Under the pieces are notes generated by a model, which saw nothing but the letters and a program-made list of their open reading frames with translations, did no database searches and was not told the DNA's origin. Shown piece by piece: positions 16,433 to 24,068 of a stretch of 64,000 bases of DNA. The translations under genes were made by a program, and so were the position numbers. Position 1 is the first letter of the stretch, and every line of letters begins with the position of its first letter. The stretch is from Telluria antibiotica (lineage in GTDB: Bacteria; Pseudomonadota; Gammaproteobacteria; Burkholderiales; Burkholderiaceae_D): assembly GCF_011682055.1 (NCBI RefSeq), contig NZ_JAAQOM010000014.1, positions 1 through 64,000 on the forward strand, in the 5' to 3' direction.

Positions 16433-16464
16433 TTGACCTTGGAATGTACTCCAGGGTTCATGAT
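16433..16464 (+). promoter_or_regulatory. MerR-type promoter with long spacer
   Basis: TTGACC (16433-16438) and CATGAT (16459-16464) are separated by 20 bases, longer than the usual 17, as in promoters untwisted by MerR proteins. The spacer starts with an imperfect dyad, CCTTGGA then TCCAGG (16437-16455), a likely operator. It reads toward the gene at 16494 and is divergent from the regulator gene. Confidence 0.6.
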
Positions 16465-16493
16465 TGCCGGAACATTCATTTTCGGGAGTTCCC

Positions 16494-16955
16494 ATGCGCC
16501 GTTCCGCCTTCCTGACCCTCGTGCGCGCCAGCGCCGCCTACGACCTGCTGCTGACGGCACCGTTCGCCACACCCTGGACGTTCGCCGTCGCGCACGCCCG
16601 GCTGTCCGCCGTGAACGAATCCCTCGGCGGCGCCGCGCTGCCCGCGTTCGGCCCGTTCCACGTGCTGTTCGCCTGCCTGATGGGCAGCATCGTGCTCGTG
16701 TGGTCCGTATTGCGCCTCGCAGCACCCAGCGTGGCGCTGGGCCGCTACGACGGCGTCGGCCGCTTCCTGTTTTCGACCTGGATGGCATGGGCGCTGGCTG
16801 CCAGCGGCGCGCCGCTGCTGTGGCTGTTCCTCGTGCCGGAATTCTGCTGGGGCGTGGCGCAGTGGCTGCCCGTCGCTCAGGACGGCGGCGGCAGCAGCAC
16901 GGCACGCGCGCCCTTCACGAGCGCCGCACCCATGCGCTCCAGCCGCGGCGGCTGA
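16494..16955 (+). CDS. Small integral membrane protein of unknown function
   Basis: A 153-residue protein with four hydrophobic segments (about 14-30, 52-80, 92-112, 113-125). The last 25 residues are hydrophilic and lie opposite the end of the argP gene, a convergent overlap of 79 bases, so the biological C-terminus is uncertain. GGGAG 6 bases before ATG 16494 decides the start; the frame also has an ATG at 16464. Likely the single target of the divergent MerR regulator. I do not recognise a family with confidence. Confidence 0.65.
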   Translation: MRRSAFLTLVRASAAYDLLLTAPFATPWTFAVAHARLSAVNESLGGAALPAFGPFHVLFACLMGSIVLVWSVLRLAAPSVALGRYDGVGRFLFSTWMAWALAASGAPLLWLFLVPEFCWGVAQWLPVAQDGGGSSTARAPFTSAAPMRSSRGG

Positions 16956-17773
16956 ATGCGCCACGCGTGCCAGTACAGCGCCACGTCCACGTGCAGGTGC
17001 GGCGTGAGGTCGACGAGCGCGCCGCTGGCGAGCATGTCCGCGCACTGTTCCAGCGGCAGCAGGCCGTAGCCGAGGCCCAGCCGGATCGCCTGCACGTACG
17101 GGTCGCTGGACGGGACGTAATGAAACGGGTACGCGCTTTCCGGCAGGCCGAAGTGCTGCAGCAGGAACGCGGTCTGCAGGCGGTCGTTGCGGTCGAAGAC
17201 CATCACGGGCGCGCGCCGGGCGGCCTCCCTCGTGATCCCGCCGGGGAACCAGCGCGCGGCGAACGACGGCGCCGCCACCATCCGGTAGCGCATCGTGCCG
17301 AGCGCGCTGACGGCGCAGCCGCGCATCGGCTCCGATTCGCCGGATACGCACGCGAGCGCGAGTCCCTGTTCCAGCAGCGTGAACGTGTGCCGCTGGTCGC
17401 CCGTGACGAATTCCACGAGCAGCCCCTCCGCGATCAGCACGGGCGCCAGCACGGGCAGCAGCCACGTGGCGAGGGTGTCGTTGTTGACGGCCAGCGCCAC
17501 GCGCACGGGGCCCGGATCGCTGTGCTGCTCGGCGAAGAATTCGTCTTCCAGCAGCGCGCGCCGGCGCAGGAATTGCAGCAGCCGCATGCCCGGGGCCGTC
17601 GGCCGGCACGGGCGGGCGCGCACGAGCAGCGGCGTGCCCAGGTCGTGTTCCAGCGCGGCGATGCGCTGCGAGATGGCGGACGGCGTCACGTTCAGGCGCG
17701 CGGCCGCCTGCTCCAGGCTGCCGCTGTCGACGGCGGCGACGAACGCCTCGCTGCGGCGCGGATCGATGTTCAT
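16877..17773 (-). CDS. argP: LysR family regulator ArgP
   Basis: A 298-residue LysR-type regulator. The N-terminal helix-turn-helix includes SGSLEQAAARLNVTPSAISQ, with SAISQRI typical of ArgP/LysG. The effector domain has VNNDTLATW, a motif characteristic of ArgP. These proteins sense lysine and arginine and activate a LysE/ArgO exporter. The exporter gene lies divergently 96 bases away, which supports the call. The gene end overlaps the convergent membrane protein gene. Confidence 0.9.
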   Translation of the reverse strand: MNIDPRRSEAFVAAVDSGSLEQAAARLNVTPSAISQRIAALEHDLGTPLLVRARPCRPTAPGMRLLQFLRRRALLEDEFFAEQHSDPGPVRVALAVNNDTLATWLLPVLAPVLIAEGLLVEFVTGDQRHTFTLLEQGLALACVSGESEPMRGCAVSALGTMRYRMVAAPSFAARWFPGGITREAARRAPVMVFDRNDRLQTAFLLQHFGLPESAYPFHYVPSSDPYVQAIRLGLGYGLLPLEQCADMLASGALVDLTPHLHVDVALYWHAWRIQPPRLERMGAALVKGARAVLLPPPS

Positions 17774-17810
17774 GGATTAGCCCGATTTAATCAACCTTAG
17801 AATTCATTAA

Positions 17811-17816
17811 TATAAT
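17811..17816 (+). promoter_or_regulatory. Probable argO -10 element
   Basis: A perfect TATAAT lies 54 bases before the argO start codon in the AT-rich argP-argO gap. No good -35 is seen at 17 bases (TAATCA), as expected for a promoter activated by a LysR-type protein. AATTCATTAATATAATTGAT holds dyad-like AT sequence that may be part of the ArgP site. Confidence 0.5.
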
Positions 17817-17869
17817 TGATGTAGCCGCGCCCGGCAGGCATGCTGCTCCGCAATCACAAAGGAGGCACC

Positions 17870-18487
17870 ATGTTTTCACAACCCATCTTCCTGCAAGGCC
17901 TCGGCATGGGCGCGAGCCTGATCATGCCGATCGGCGCCCAGAACGCGCACGTGATCCGCACCGGAGTCGCCGGCCGGCACGTCGTGCTGACGGTCGCTTG
18001 CTGCGTCTTCATCGACGTCGCGCTGATCGCGCTGGGCATGTCCGGCTTCGGCGCGCTGATCGAGCATTCGCCCGTGCTGCTGCTCGCGGCGCGCTGGGGC
18101 GGCGCCGCGTTCCTGCTGTGGTACGGTGTGCGCTGCCTCCTGAGCAGCTGGCGCGGGGCGTCCGCGCCACAGGCGGCCGCCGGCCAGGCCGCGTCGAGCG
18201 CGGCGCGCGCGCTGGGCATCGTGCTGGCGATGTCGCTGCTCAATCCCCACGTCTACCTGGACACGGTCGTGCTGCTGGGCGCGGTCGGCAGCAGCCTCGC
18301 GGCCGGCCACCGCGCCTCGTTCGCCGCCGGCGCGATGACGGCGTCGCTGCTGTGGTTTTCCGTGCTGGGCCTCGGTGCGCGCCGCTGCGCGTTCGTGCTG
18401 GCGCGGCCGGTTGTGTGGCGCGCCGTGGAAGCGTTCACGGGCACGACGATGCTCGTGCTGGCCGCGCTGCTGCTGGCCGAGGGCTAG
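17870..18487 (+). CDS. argO: LysE/ArgO family amino acid exporter
   Basis: A 205-residue inner-membrane exporter with six predicted helices. LIMPIGAQNAHVIRTG near the N-terminus and LLNPHVYLDTVVLLG in the middle are LysE/ArgO signatures. It should export basic amino acids, arginine or lysine. AAAGGAGG precedes the ATG at 7 bases. It is divergent from argP. Its TAG stop shares CTAG (18484-18487) with the stop of the convergent XdhC-like gene. Confidence 0.92.
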   Translation: MFSQPIFLQGLGMGASLIMPIGAQNAHVIRTGVAGRHVVLTVACCVFIDVALIALGMSGFGALIEHSPVLLLAARWGGAAFLLWYGVRCLLSSWRGASAPQAAAGQAASSAARALGIVLAMSLLNPHVYLDTVVLLGAVGSSLAAGHRASFAAGAMTASLLWFSVLGLGARRCAFVLARPVVWRAVEAFTGTTMLVLAALLLAEG

Positions 18488-19473
18488 GCCGCCAGTGCCT
18501 TGCCCTGTTCGACCGACATCTGCGCGGGCAGCGCGACGCCGTTCTTCACGGCCGTGAGTTCGGCGAGGATGGAGATCGCGATCTCATACGGCGTCTTGCT
18601 GCCGATGTACAGGCCGATGGGGCCGTGCAGCCTGGCGATCTGGTCGGCCGTCAGGTCGAACTCGCGCAGGCGCTCGCGCCGCCGCGCGTTGTTGGCGCGC
18701 GAGCCGATGGCGCCGATGTAGAACGCGTCCGTCTTCAGGGCTTCCATCAGCGCGAGGTCGTCCAGCTTGGGGTCGTGGGTGAGGGCGACGACGGCGCTGC
18801 GGCCGTCCAGCTTCATGTCCAGCACGAGGTCGTCCGGCATCGCGTGCACGACGTCGACACCCGGCAGGTTCCAGCTGGCGCGGTATTCTTCCCTCGGGTC
18901 GCACACGGTCACCTGGTATTCGAGGCCGACGGCGACCTGCGCGAGGAATTGCGACAGCTGGCCGGCGCCGATGATCAGCAGCCGCAGGCGCGGGCCGTGG
19001 ATGGTGACGAGCGTCGCGCCGTCCATGCACAGCCGCTCATCGGCCCGGCCTTGCGCCAGGTCGACGGCGCCGCTCGCGAGATCGAGCGTGCGCCGCGTGA
19101 GCACGCGGCGCTGCGCCAGCGCGAGCAATTCCTCGATGCGGCTGTGCGGGCCCAGCGGCTCGACGACGAGCTGGATCGTGCCGCCGCAGGGCAGGCCGAA
19201 GCGGTGCGCCTCGTCGGCCGAGATCCCGTAGGTGACGACTTCCGGCGCCGTACGTACGATGCCTTGTTCGCGCGCGGCGGCGATCAGGTCGTCCTCGATG
19301 CAGCCGCCCGAGACCGAGCCGACGACGACGCCGTCCGCGCGGATCGCCATCGTGGCGCCTTCCGGGCGCGGGCTCGAGCCCCACGTGCGCACGACGGTGA
19401 CGTACTCGCAGCGCCAGCCGGCGCGCAGCCACTGGTCGCAGGCGTGCAGCACTTCGAGGTCGATACTGTCCAT
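18484..19473 (-). CDS. XdhC/CoxI family protein
   Basis: A 329-residue protein. The N-terminal XdhC_CoxI domain has VVRTWGSSPRPEGATMAIRADG and VSGGCIEDD, with the conserved Cys. The C-terminal Rossmann part has LLIIGAGQLSQFLAQVA and AFYIGAIGSRAN. XdhC proteins sulfurate and insert molybdenum cofactor into xanthine dehydrogenase-type enzymes, but no such enzyme is present here, so its client must be elsewhere. AAAGGAC precedes ATG 19473. The molybdate uptake operon at 12.5 kb is a plausible functional partner. Confidence 0.9.
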   Translation of the reverse strand: MDSIDLEVLHACDQWLRAGWRCEYVTVVRTWGSSPRPEGATMAIRADGVVVGSVSGGCIEDDLIAAAREQGIVRTAPEVVTYGISADEAHRFGLPCGGTIQLVVEPLGPHSRIEELLALAQRRVLTRRTLDLASGAVDLAQGRADERLCMDGATLVTIHGPRLRLLIIGAGQLSQFLAQVAVGLEYQVTVCDPREEYRASWNLPGVDVVHAMPDDLVLDMKLDGRSAVVALTHDPKLDDLALMEALKTDAFYIGAIGSRANNARRRERLREFDLTADQIARLHGPIGLYIGSKTPYEIAISILAELTAVKNGVALPAQMSVEQGKALAA

Positions 19474-19672
19474 GATGTCCTTTTTGTTTCCGAACGATAA
19501 ATCACACGCCCGCCGGACGCGGGCAGGCAGCGTGCATGCTAACGCAAAATGGCGAATGACGACGACGCGGCCGCGCCCATAAACGGTTTATATCGTTTCA
19601 GGGTGCGGCCGCAAGCATGCCGGCGCGGGCGGCGCTATACTCGCAGGAATCGCGACCGTCCTGGAGTCCACC

Positions 19673-20752
19673 ATGAAACCGGATTTGCTCTCCCTGCTGC
19701 GCATCGATCTCCCCATCATCCAGGCCCCGATGGCCGGCGTGTCGACGGCGGCGCTGGCCGCGGCCGTGTCGGAGGCAGGCGCGCTCGGCTCGATCTCCGT
19801 CGGCGCCGGCGACGCGCAGCAAGGCCGCGCCGCCATTGCCGACGTGCGCCGCCTGACGGACCGGCCGTTCAACGCCAACGTGTTCTGCCACCGCCCGGCC
19901 GCAGCCGACGCCGCGCGCGAAACGGCCTGGCTCGACTACCTCGCGCCGCACTTCGCGACGAACGGCGCGCAGCCGCCGGCCACGCTGCGCGAAATCTACA
20001 AGAGCTTCGTCGACGACGACGACATGCTCGAGGTGATCCTGGAAGCCCGTCCGGCCGTCGTCAGCTTCCACTTCGGCCTGCCGGACGCGCGCCGCATCGA
20101 GGCGCTGAAGGATGCCGGCATCGTGCTGCTGGCCAGCGCGACGTCGGTGGCGGAAGCGCGCCAGGTGGAGGCGGCCGGCATCGATGCCGTCGTCGCGCAG
20201 GGCTACGAGGCCGGTGGCCACCGCGGGCTGTTCGATCCGGAGCGCGGCGACCCGGCCATCGGCACGTTCGCGCTGACGGAGCTCGTCGCGAACGCCGTGC
20301 GCATCCCCGTGATCGCGGCCGGTGGCGTCATGAACGGGGCCGGCGTCGCCGCCGCGATGCGCCTGGGCGCGAGCGCCGCGCAAATGGGCACCGCGTTCAT
20401 CCTGTGCCCGGAATCGTCGGCAACGAAGCACCACCGCGTCCTGATGCAGGCCGGGGAAGGTGTCATGACGGCTGTAACGGACGTCGTGTCGGGCCGGCCC
20501 GCGCGCGGCCTCGTGAACCGCCTGTTCAGCGAGATCGGCGCGCCCGGCCATCCGCCGCTGCCCGATTATCCGATCGCCTACGATGCGGTGAAGGCGCTGA
20601 ACGCAGCCGCCACGAAAGCGGGCAACAGCGACTTCACGGTGAACTGGGCCGGCCAGGGTTTTCCGCTCGCGCGCGAGCTGCCGGCGGGGGAACTGGTGCG
20701 CCTGCTCGGCGAGGAACTGGCGCAGAACGACGGGACGCCGCGCCAGGCCTGA
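19673..20752 (+). CDS. Nitronate monooxygenase-like FMN enzyme
   Basis: A 359-residue TIM-barrel flavoprotein. IQAPMAGVSTAALAAAVSEAGALGSI is the N-terminal FMN-binding signature. VAQGYEAGGHRG contains the conserved catalytic His region, followed by IPVIAAGGVMNGAGVAAAM and GASAAQMGTAF for phosphate binding. Members oxidise alkyl nitronates or act as NAD(P)H-quinone reductases or enoyl reductases, so the substrate is not certain. Preceded by TGGAG before the ATG and by an isolated TATACT at 19636-19641. Appears monocistronic. Confidence 0.88.
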   Translation: MKPDLLSLLRIDLPIIQAPMAGVSTAALAAAVSEAGALGSISVGAGDAQQGRAAIADVRRLTDRPFNANVFCHRPAAADAARETAWLDYLAPHFATNGAQPPATLREIYKSFVDDDDMLEVILEARPAVVSFHFGLPDARRIEALKDAGIVLLASATSVAEARQVEAAGIDAVVAQGYEAGGHRGLFDPERGDPAIGTFALTELVANAVRIPVIAAGGVMNGAGVAAAMRLGASAAQMGTAFILCPESSATKHHRVLMQAGEGVMTAVTDVVSGRPARGLVNRLFSEIGAPGHPPLPDYPIAYDAVKALNAAATKAGNSDFTVNWAGQGFPLARELPAGELVRLLGEELAQNDGTPRQA

Positions 20753-20757
20753 ACGCG

Positions 20758-21189
20758 TCAGGCGTCCGTGTACGCGGCCTCGATCGGTTCCTTGCGCGGC
20801 GCGTCCGCGACGTGCACGATGAGCACCGCGTCCAGCGGCAGCACGGGATGCGCGGCGCGGTGCTTGGCGAACCAGAACACCTCGTCGATGTCCTCGTCGT
20901 CGGGCGCGTGCGACGTGACCAGCACGCGGCGCTCGTCCGGGGCGTCGTCGTAGTCGACGGCTTCCAGCGCGGCGTCGTCGACGGCCTCGGTCCACGCGTC
21001 GGCATCCTTGCCCCACGCCTGCACGTAGCGGGCGCCGGATGCGACGAGCCAGCGCGCCACGTCCCACAGCCACATCTCGGCCACGTCGTCCTCGGCGAGC
21101 ACGATGGCGAGGAACGGCGGGCGGTTGCCCAGGTCGGGCAGGTCGGCGTCGGGCGGCAGGTGTAAATAAGCGGCGGTCTGGCGGTGCAT
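20758..21189 (-). CDS. Hypothetical acidic protein
   Basis: A 143-residue acidic, soluble protein with FLAIVLAEDDVAEMWLWDVARWLVASGARYVQAWG and an Asp/Glu-rich centre. I do not recognise a domain. MHRQTAAYLHLP at 21189 is preferred as the start because the 20 residues encoded before it are Pro/Gly-rich and look non-coding. Convergent with the nitronate monooxygenase gene, 5 bases apart. It is divergent from the glutaminyl cyclase gene. Confidence 0.65.
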   Translation of the reverse strand: MHRQTAAYLHLPPDADLPDLGNRPPFLAIVLAEDDVAEMWLWDVARWLVASGARYVQAWGKDADAWTEAVDDAALEAVDYDDAPDERRVLVTSHAPDDEDIDEVFWFAKHRAAHPVLPLDAVLIVHVADAPRKEPIEAAYTDA

Positions 21190-21337
21190 GGCAGCGGGTA
21201 CGGACGGTGAGGGTGCCAGCTTACCACCGGCTGGCGCCCGTCCGGGCAAAACTTGGGCGCGAGGTCAACCGGGGCGGCCCGGCTGCGTTACCATCTCGTA
21301 CCGCCGGGGTCGTCCGGCCATCGATCCGTGGAGTCAC

Positions 21338-22117
21338 ATGAACATCTTCGCTTCCGTGGCGCTCGCCGCCGCTTCCGTCACAGTCGCGGGCGCCGCGCAG
21401 GCCGCCATTCCCGTGTACGGCTTCCTCGTCAAGCACACGTACCCGCACGACCCGCAAGCCTTCACGCAAGGCCTGTTCTTCAGGGACGGCCAACTGTACG
21501 AGACTACGGGCCGCAAAGGTACGTCGTCCCTGCGCAAGGTCGACCTCAAGACGGGCAAGGTCATGCAGAAGAAGGACCTGGCGGACGAGTACTTCGGCGA
21601 AGGCTCGACGGCCGTGGGCGACACCATCGTCGGCCTGACGTGGCAGTCGAACGTCGGTTTCCTCTTCGACGCGAAGACGTTCGCATTGAAGGGCCGCTTC
21701 AACTACAAGGGCGAAGGCTGGGGCCTGGCCAGCGACGCGCACCACGTGTACATGAGCGACGGCTCGGCCGAGATCCGCGTGCTCGACCCGAAGACGCTCG
21801 ACGAGGAGCGTCGCATCACGGTGACGGCCGAGGGCAAGCCGATCGCCCGGCTCAACGAGCTGGAAGTCGTCGACGGCCAGATCTTCGCGAACGTGTGGGG
21901 CACGGACGTCATCGCGCGCATCGACCCGGACAGCGGCAACGTGGTCGGCTGGATCGACCTCACGGGCCTGCTGCCGGCCGGCCAGCGCGGCACGCCGGAC
22001 CCGGACGCCGTGTTGAACGGCATCGCGTACGAACCCAGGCAGCATCGCCTGTACGTGACGGGGAAGCTGTGGCCGAAGCTGTTCGAGATCGAGCTGGTGC
22101 CGATCGAAAAACGGTGA
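21338..22117 (+). CDS. Glutaminyl-peptide cyclotransferase (plant-type, beta-propeller)
   Basis: A 259-residue secreted enzyme that converts N-terminal Gln into pyroglutamate. The signal peptide ends near AAQAA (22). The mature part has HDPQAFTQGLFFRDGQLYETTG, EYFGEGSTAVGDTIVGLTWQ, GEGWGLASD and LNGIAYEP, the blade motifs of the family. ATG 21338 is chosen because the signal peptide begins there; GTGGAG lies before it. Followed by a repeat element at 22141. Confidence 0.9.
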   Translation: MNIFASVALAAASVTVAGAAQAAIPVYGFLVKHTYPHDPQAFTQGLFFRDGQLYETTGRKGTSSLRKVDLKTGKVMQKKDLADEYFGEGSTAVGDTIVGLTWQSNVGFLFDAKTFALKGRFNYKGEGWGLASDAHHVYMSDGSAEIRVLDPKTLDEERRITVTAEGKPIARLNELEVVDGQIFANVWGTDVIARIDPDSGNVVGWIDLTGLLPAGQRGTPDPDAVLNGIAYEPRQHRLYVTGKLWPKLFEIELVPIEKR

Positions 22118-22140
22118 AACGCGGCGGGCACGCGCTACTC

Positions 22141-22219
22141 GTAGGGTGGGCACGCCGTGCCCACGCGTGACGTTCGCGTGATGTCGGCGTCCGCGTGGGC
22201 GGGGGCCGCCCACCCTACG
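22141..22219. repeat. Copy of the GTAGGGTGGGC hairpin repeat
   Basis: Starts GTAGGGTGGGCACGCCGTGCCCACGCG and ends CGCGTGGGCGGGGGCCGCCCACCCTAC. The outer ends pair with each other (GTAGGGTGGGC / GCCCACCCTAC), and each half also folds on itself. The inner ACGTTCGCGTGATGTCGGCGT spacer resembles the 42.2 kb copy. It lies between convergent genes (glutaminyl cyclase and the oxidoreductase at 22244). Confidence 0.8.
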
Positions 22220-22243
22220 GCATCGTGCCCGTGCCGGCGTTCG

Positions 22244-23263
22244 TCACGACGTCACGGCGATCACCACTTTGCCGAAATGCGACCCGGACGCCATGTACTG
22301 GTACGCCTCGCGCGCCTGGTCGAACGTAAACACGCGGTCGACGATGGGCTGCAGCCCGGTGATGTCGGCGAAGCGCACGACTTTTTCCAGCATCGCGCGG
22401 CTGCCCACGAAGATGCCCACGAGGCGCTTGGCGCTGGCCAGCAGGGTGGCCGGGTTGACCTCGCCGCCGAAGCCGCTCACGCCGCCGATGATGGCGATGC
22501 TGCCGCCCATCGCGGCGGACGCGATCGACCGGTTCACCGTCCCCTGGCCGCCCACTTCCAGCACGACGTGCGCGCCCGTGCCGCCCGTGGCGCGCAGCAC
22601 TTCCTCCTGCCATTCCGGCGTCGTGCGGTAGTTGATGACGTGGCGCGCGCCCAGGCCTTGCGCGCGCTGCAGCTTGGTGTCGCTGGACGACGTGATGATC
22701 GTGTCCAGGCCCGCGGCCCTGGCCAGCTGCAGGCCGAGGATGCTCACGCCCCCGGTCCCCAGCAGCAGCACCGTGTCGCCAGGGCGGATGGCGCTGGCGG
22801 ATTCGAAGATGGCGTTCCATGCCGTGACGCCCGCGCAGGGCAGGGTGGCGGCGTCGATGTAGCTCATGCCGGCGGGGATGGGCACGAGCGCGTCCTCGTC
22901 CAGCACGACGTCCTCCGCCAGCATGCCGTCGATGTCGCCGCCGAGCGCGTGGCGGGTCTTGTCCGGTCCCGTGGGGCCGTCGCGCCAGTAGGGAAAGAAT
23001 GACGCGACGACGCGATCGCCGGGCTGCACGCGCGTGACGCCGGCGCCCGTCGCGACGACCTCGCCGGCGCCGTCCGAGCACGGGATGATCGGGTCGTCGA
23101 CGGTGACGAGGTAGTTGCCGCCGGCGACCATCAGGTCGCGGTAGTTCAGCGAGACGGCGTGCACGCGCACGCGCACTTCGCCGGTGCCCAGTTCACGCTC
23201 GGGAAAATCCACGCATTGCAGCCCGTCGATACCCTCGCCGGGCAGGATCTGGTAAGCCCGCAT
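22244..23263 (-). CDS. Zinc-type alcohol dehydrogenase / quinone oxidoreductase-like protein
   Basis: A 339-residue medium-chain dehydrogenase/reductase. It has the GroES-like fold (SLNYRDLMVAGGNY, IPCSDGAGEVVATGAGV) and a Rossmann domain with LLLGTGGVSILGLQLARAAG and GIF-type C-terminus. Catalytic-zinc Cys/His ligands are not obvious, so it groups with the NADPH quinone reductase-like branch. GGAGGAGCG immediately before ATG 23263 fixes the start. The next upstream gene, a GST, is on the same strand; both may handle electrophiles, which is inference. Confidence 0.85.
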   Translation of the reverse strand: MRAYQILPGEGIDGLQCVDFPERELGTGEVRVRVHAVSLNYRDLMVAGGNYLVTVDDPIIPCSDGAGEVVATGAGVTRVQPGDRVVASFFPYWRDGPTGPDKTRHALGGDIDGMLAEDVVLDEDALVPIPAGMSYIDAATLPCAGVTAWNAIFESASAIRPGDTVLLLGTGGVSILGLQLARAAGLDTIITSSSDTKLQRAQGLGARHVINYRTTPEWQEEVLRATGGTGAHVVLEVGGQGTVNRSIASAAMGGSIAIIGGVSGFGGEVNPATLLASAKRLVGIFVGSRAMLEKVVRFADITGLQPIVDRVFTFDQAREAYQYMASGSHFGKVVIAVTS

Positions 23264-23349
23264 CGCTCCTCCGTCGGTTGGTCGGCCGTCCGCGCGGGAC
23301 GGGACGCCATTGTCGCCGCAACGCGCCCAGGGGCGGCGCACGGACGGCG

Positions 23350-24000
23350 TCAGGGATGGGCGGGCGGTGCGTTGACCGCGAGCTGCGCCGCGAACGCGCG
23401 CTGGTACGCGGGACGCGCCTCGCCGCGCGCGACGTAGGCGGCCAGTGTCGGAAACTCGTCGAGGATGCCGGACGGCCTGGTCCGCAGCAGCACCGATACC
23501 ATCATGAGGTCGCCCGCGCTGAACGGGCCGTCGAGCCACTCCGCATCGCCCAGGTGCGCCGACAACTGGCGCAGGCGGTCGCGCACGCGCTCCTCGACGA
23601 GCGGGAGGCGCTCCTTGCTCCACGGCTTGTCGCCTTCGAAGATGCGCGCGGTGACCAGTTCCAGAATGGGCGGCTCGACCGTGTTGACGGCGGCGAACAT
23701 CCACGCGACGGCGCGCGCCCGCGCGTTGGCGTCTTCCGGCAGGAGGCCGCCGTGGCGCTGCGCGATGTACAGCACGATCGCGCCCGTCTCGAACAGCACG
23801 AGGCCGTCCTCCTCGTACGTGGGGATCTGGCCGAACGGGTGCAGCGCGAGGTGCGCGGGTTCCTTCATCGCGCGGAACGACACGAGGCGGACGTCGTAGG
23901 GCAGGCCCGCTTCCTCCAGCGCCCAGCGCACGCGCGTGTCGCGCGCGAGACCCTTGCCGCCGTCGGGCGAGCGTTCGAATGCGGTGATCGTGATCGTCAT
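23350..24000 (-). CDS. Glutathione S-transferase family protein
   Basis: A 216-residue GST. The N-terminal thioredoxin fold includes RVRWALEEAGLPYDVRLV, HPFGQIPTYEEDGLVLFETGAIVLYIA (Gln-Ile-Pro cis-proline and the FETGAI glutathione-binding loop), and the C-terminal helical domain has FSAGDLMMVSVLLR (usual SxAD variant). Substrate unknown. Same strand as the oxidoreductase downstream, 86 bases apart. The terminator of the TonB-dependent receptor gene lies just upstream, so the two transcripts are separate. Confidence 0.9.
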   Translation of the reverse strand: MTITITAFERSPDGGKGLARDTRVRWALEEAGLPYDVRLVSFRAMKEPAHLALHPFGQIPTYEEDGLVLFETGAIVLYIAQRHGGLLPEDANARARAVAWMFAAVNTVEPPILELVTARIFEGDKPWSKERLPLVEERVRDRLRQLSAHLGDAEWLDGPFSAGDLMMVSVLLRTRPSGILDEFPTLAAYVARGEARPAYQRAFAAQLAVNAPPAHP

Positions 24001-24011
24001 GGCGCGGCTCC

Positions 24012-24051
24012 CAAAAGAAAAACGGCGTACCGCAGTGTCGCGATACGCCGT
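24012..24051 (-). terminator. Rho-independent terminator of the TonB-dependent receptor gene
   Basis: On the minus strand the arms ACGGCGTA (24051-24044) and TACGCCGT (24029-24022) form a stem with a 14-base loop. It is followed by TTTTTCTTTT. It starts 17 bases after the TAG/TAA region of the receptor gene at 24069 and lies before the GST start. Confidence 0.85.
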
Positions 24052-24068
24052 CGTTCAGTCAAGCATGT

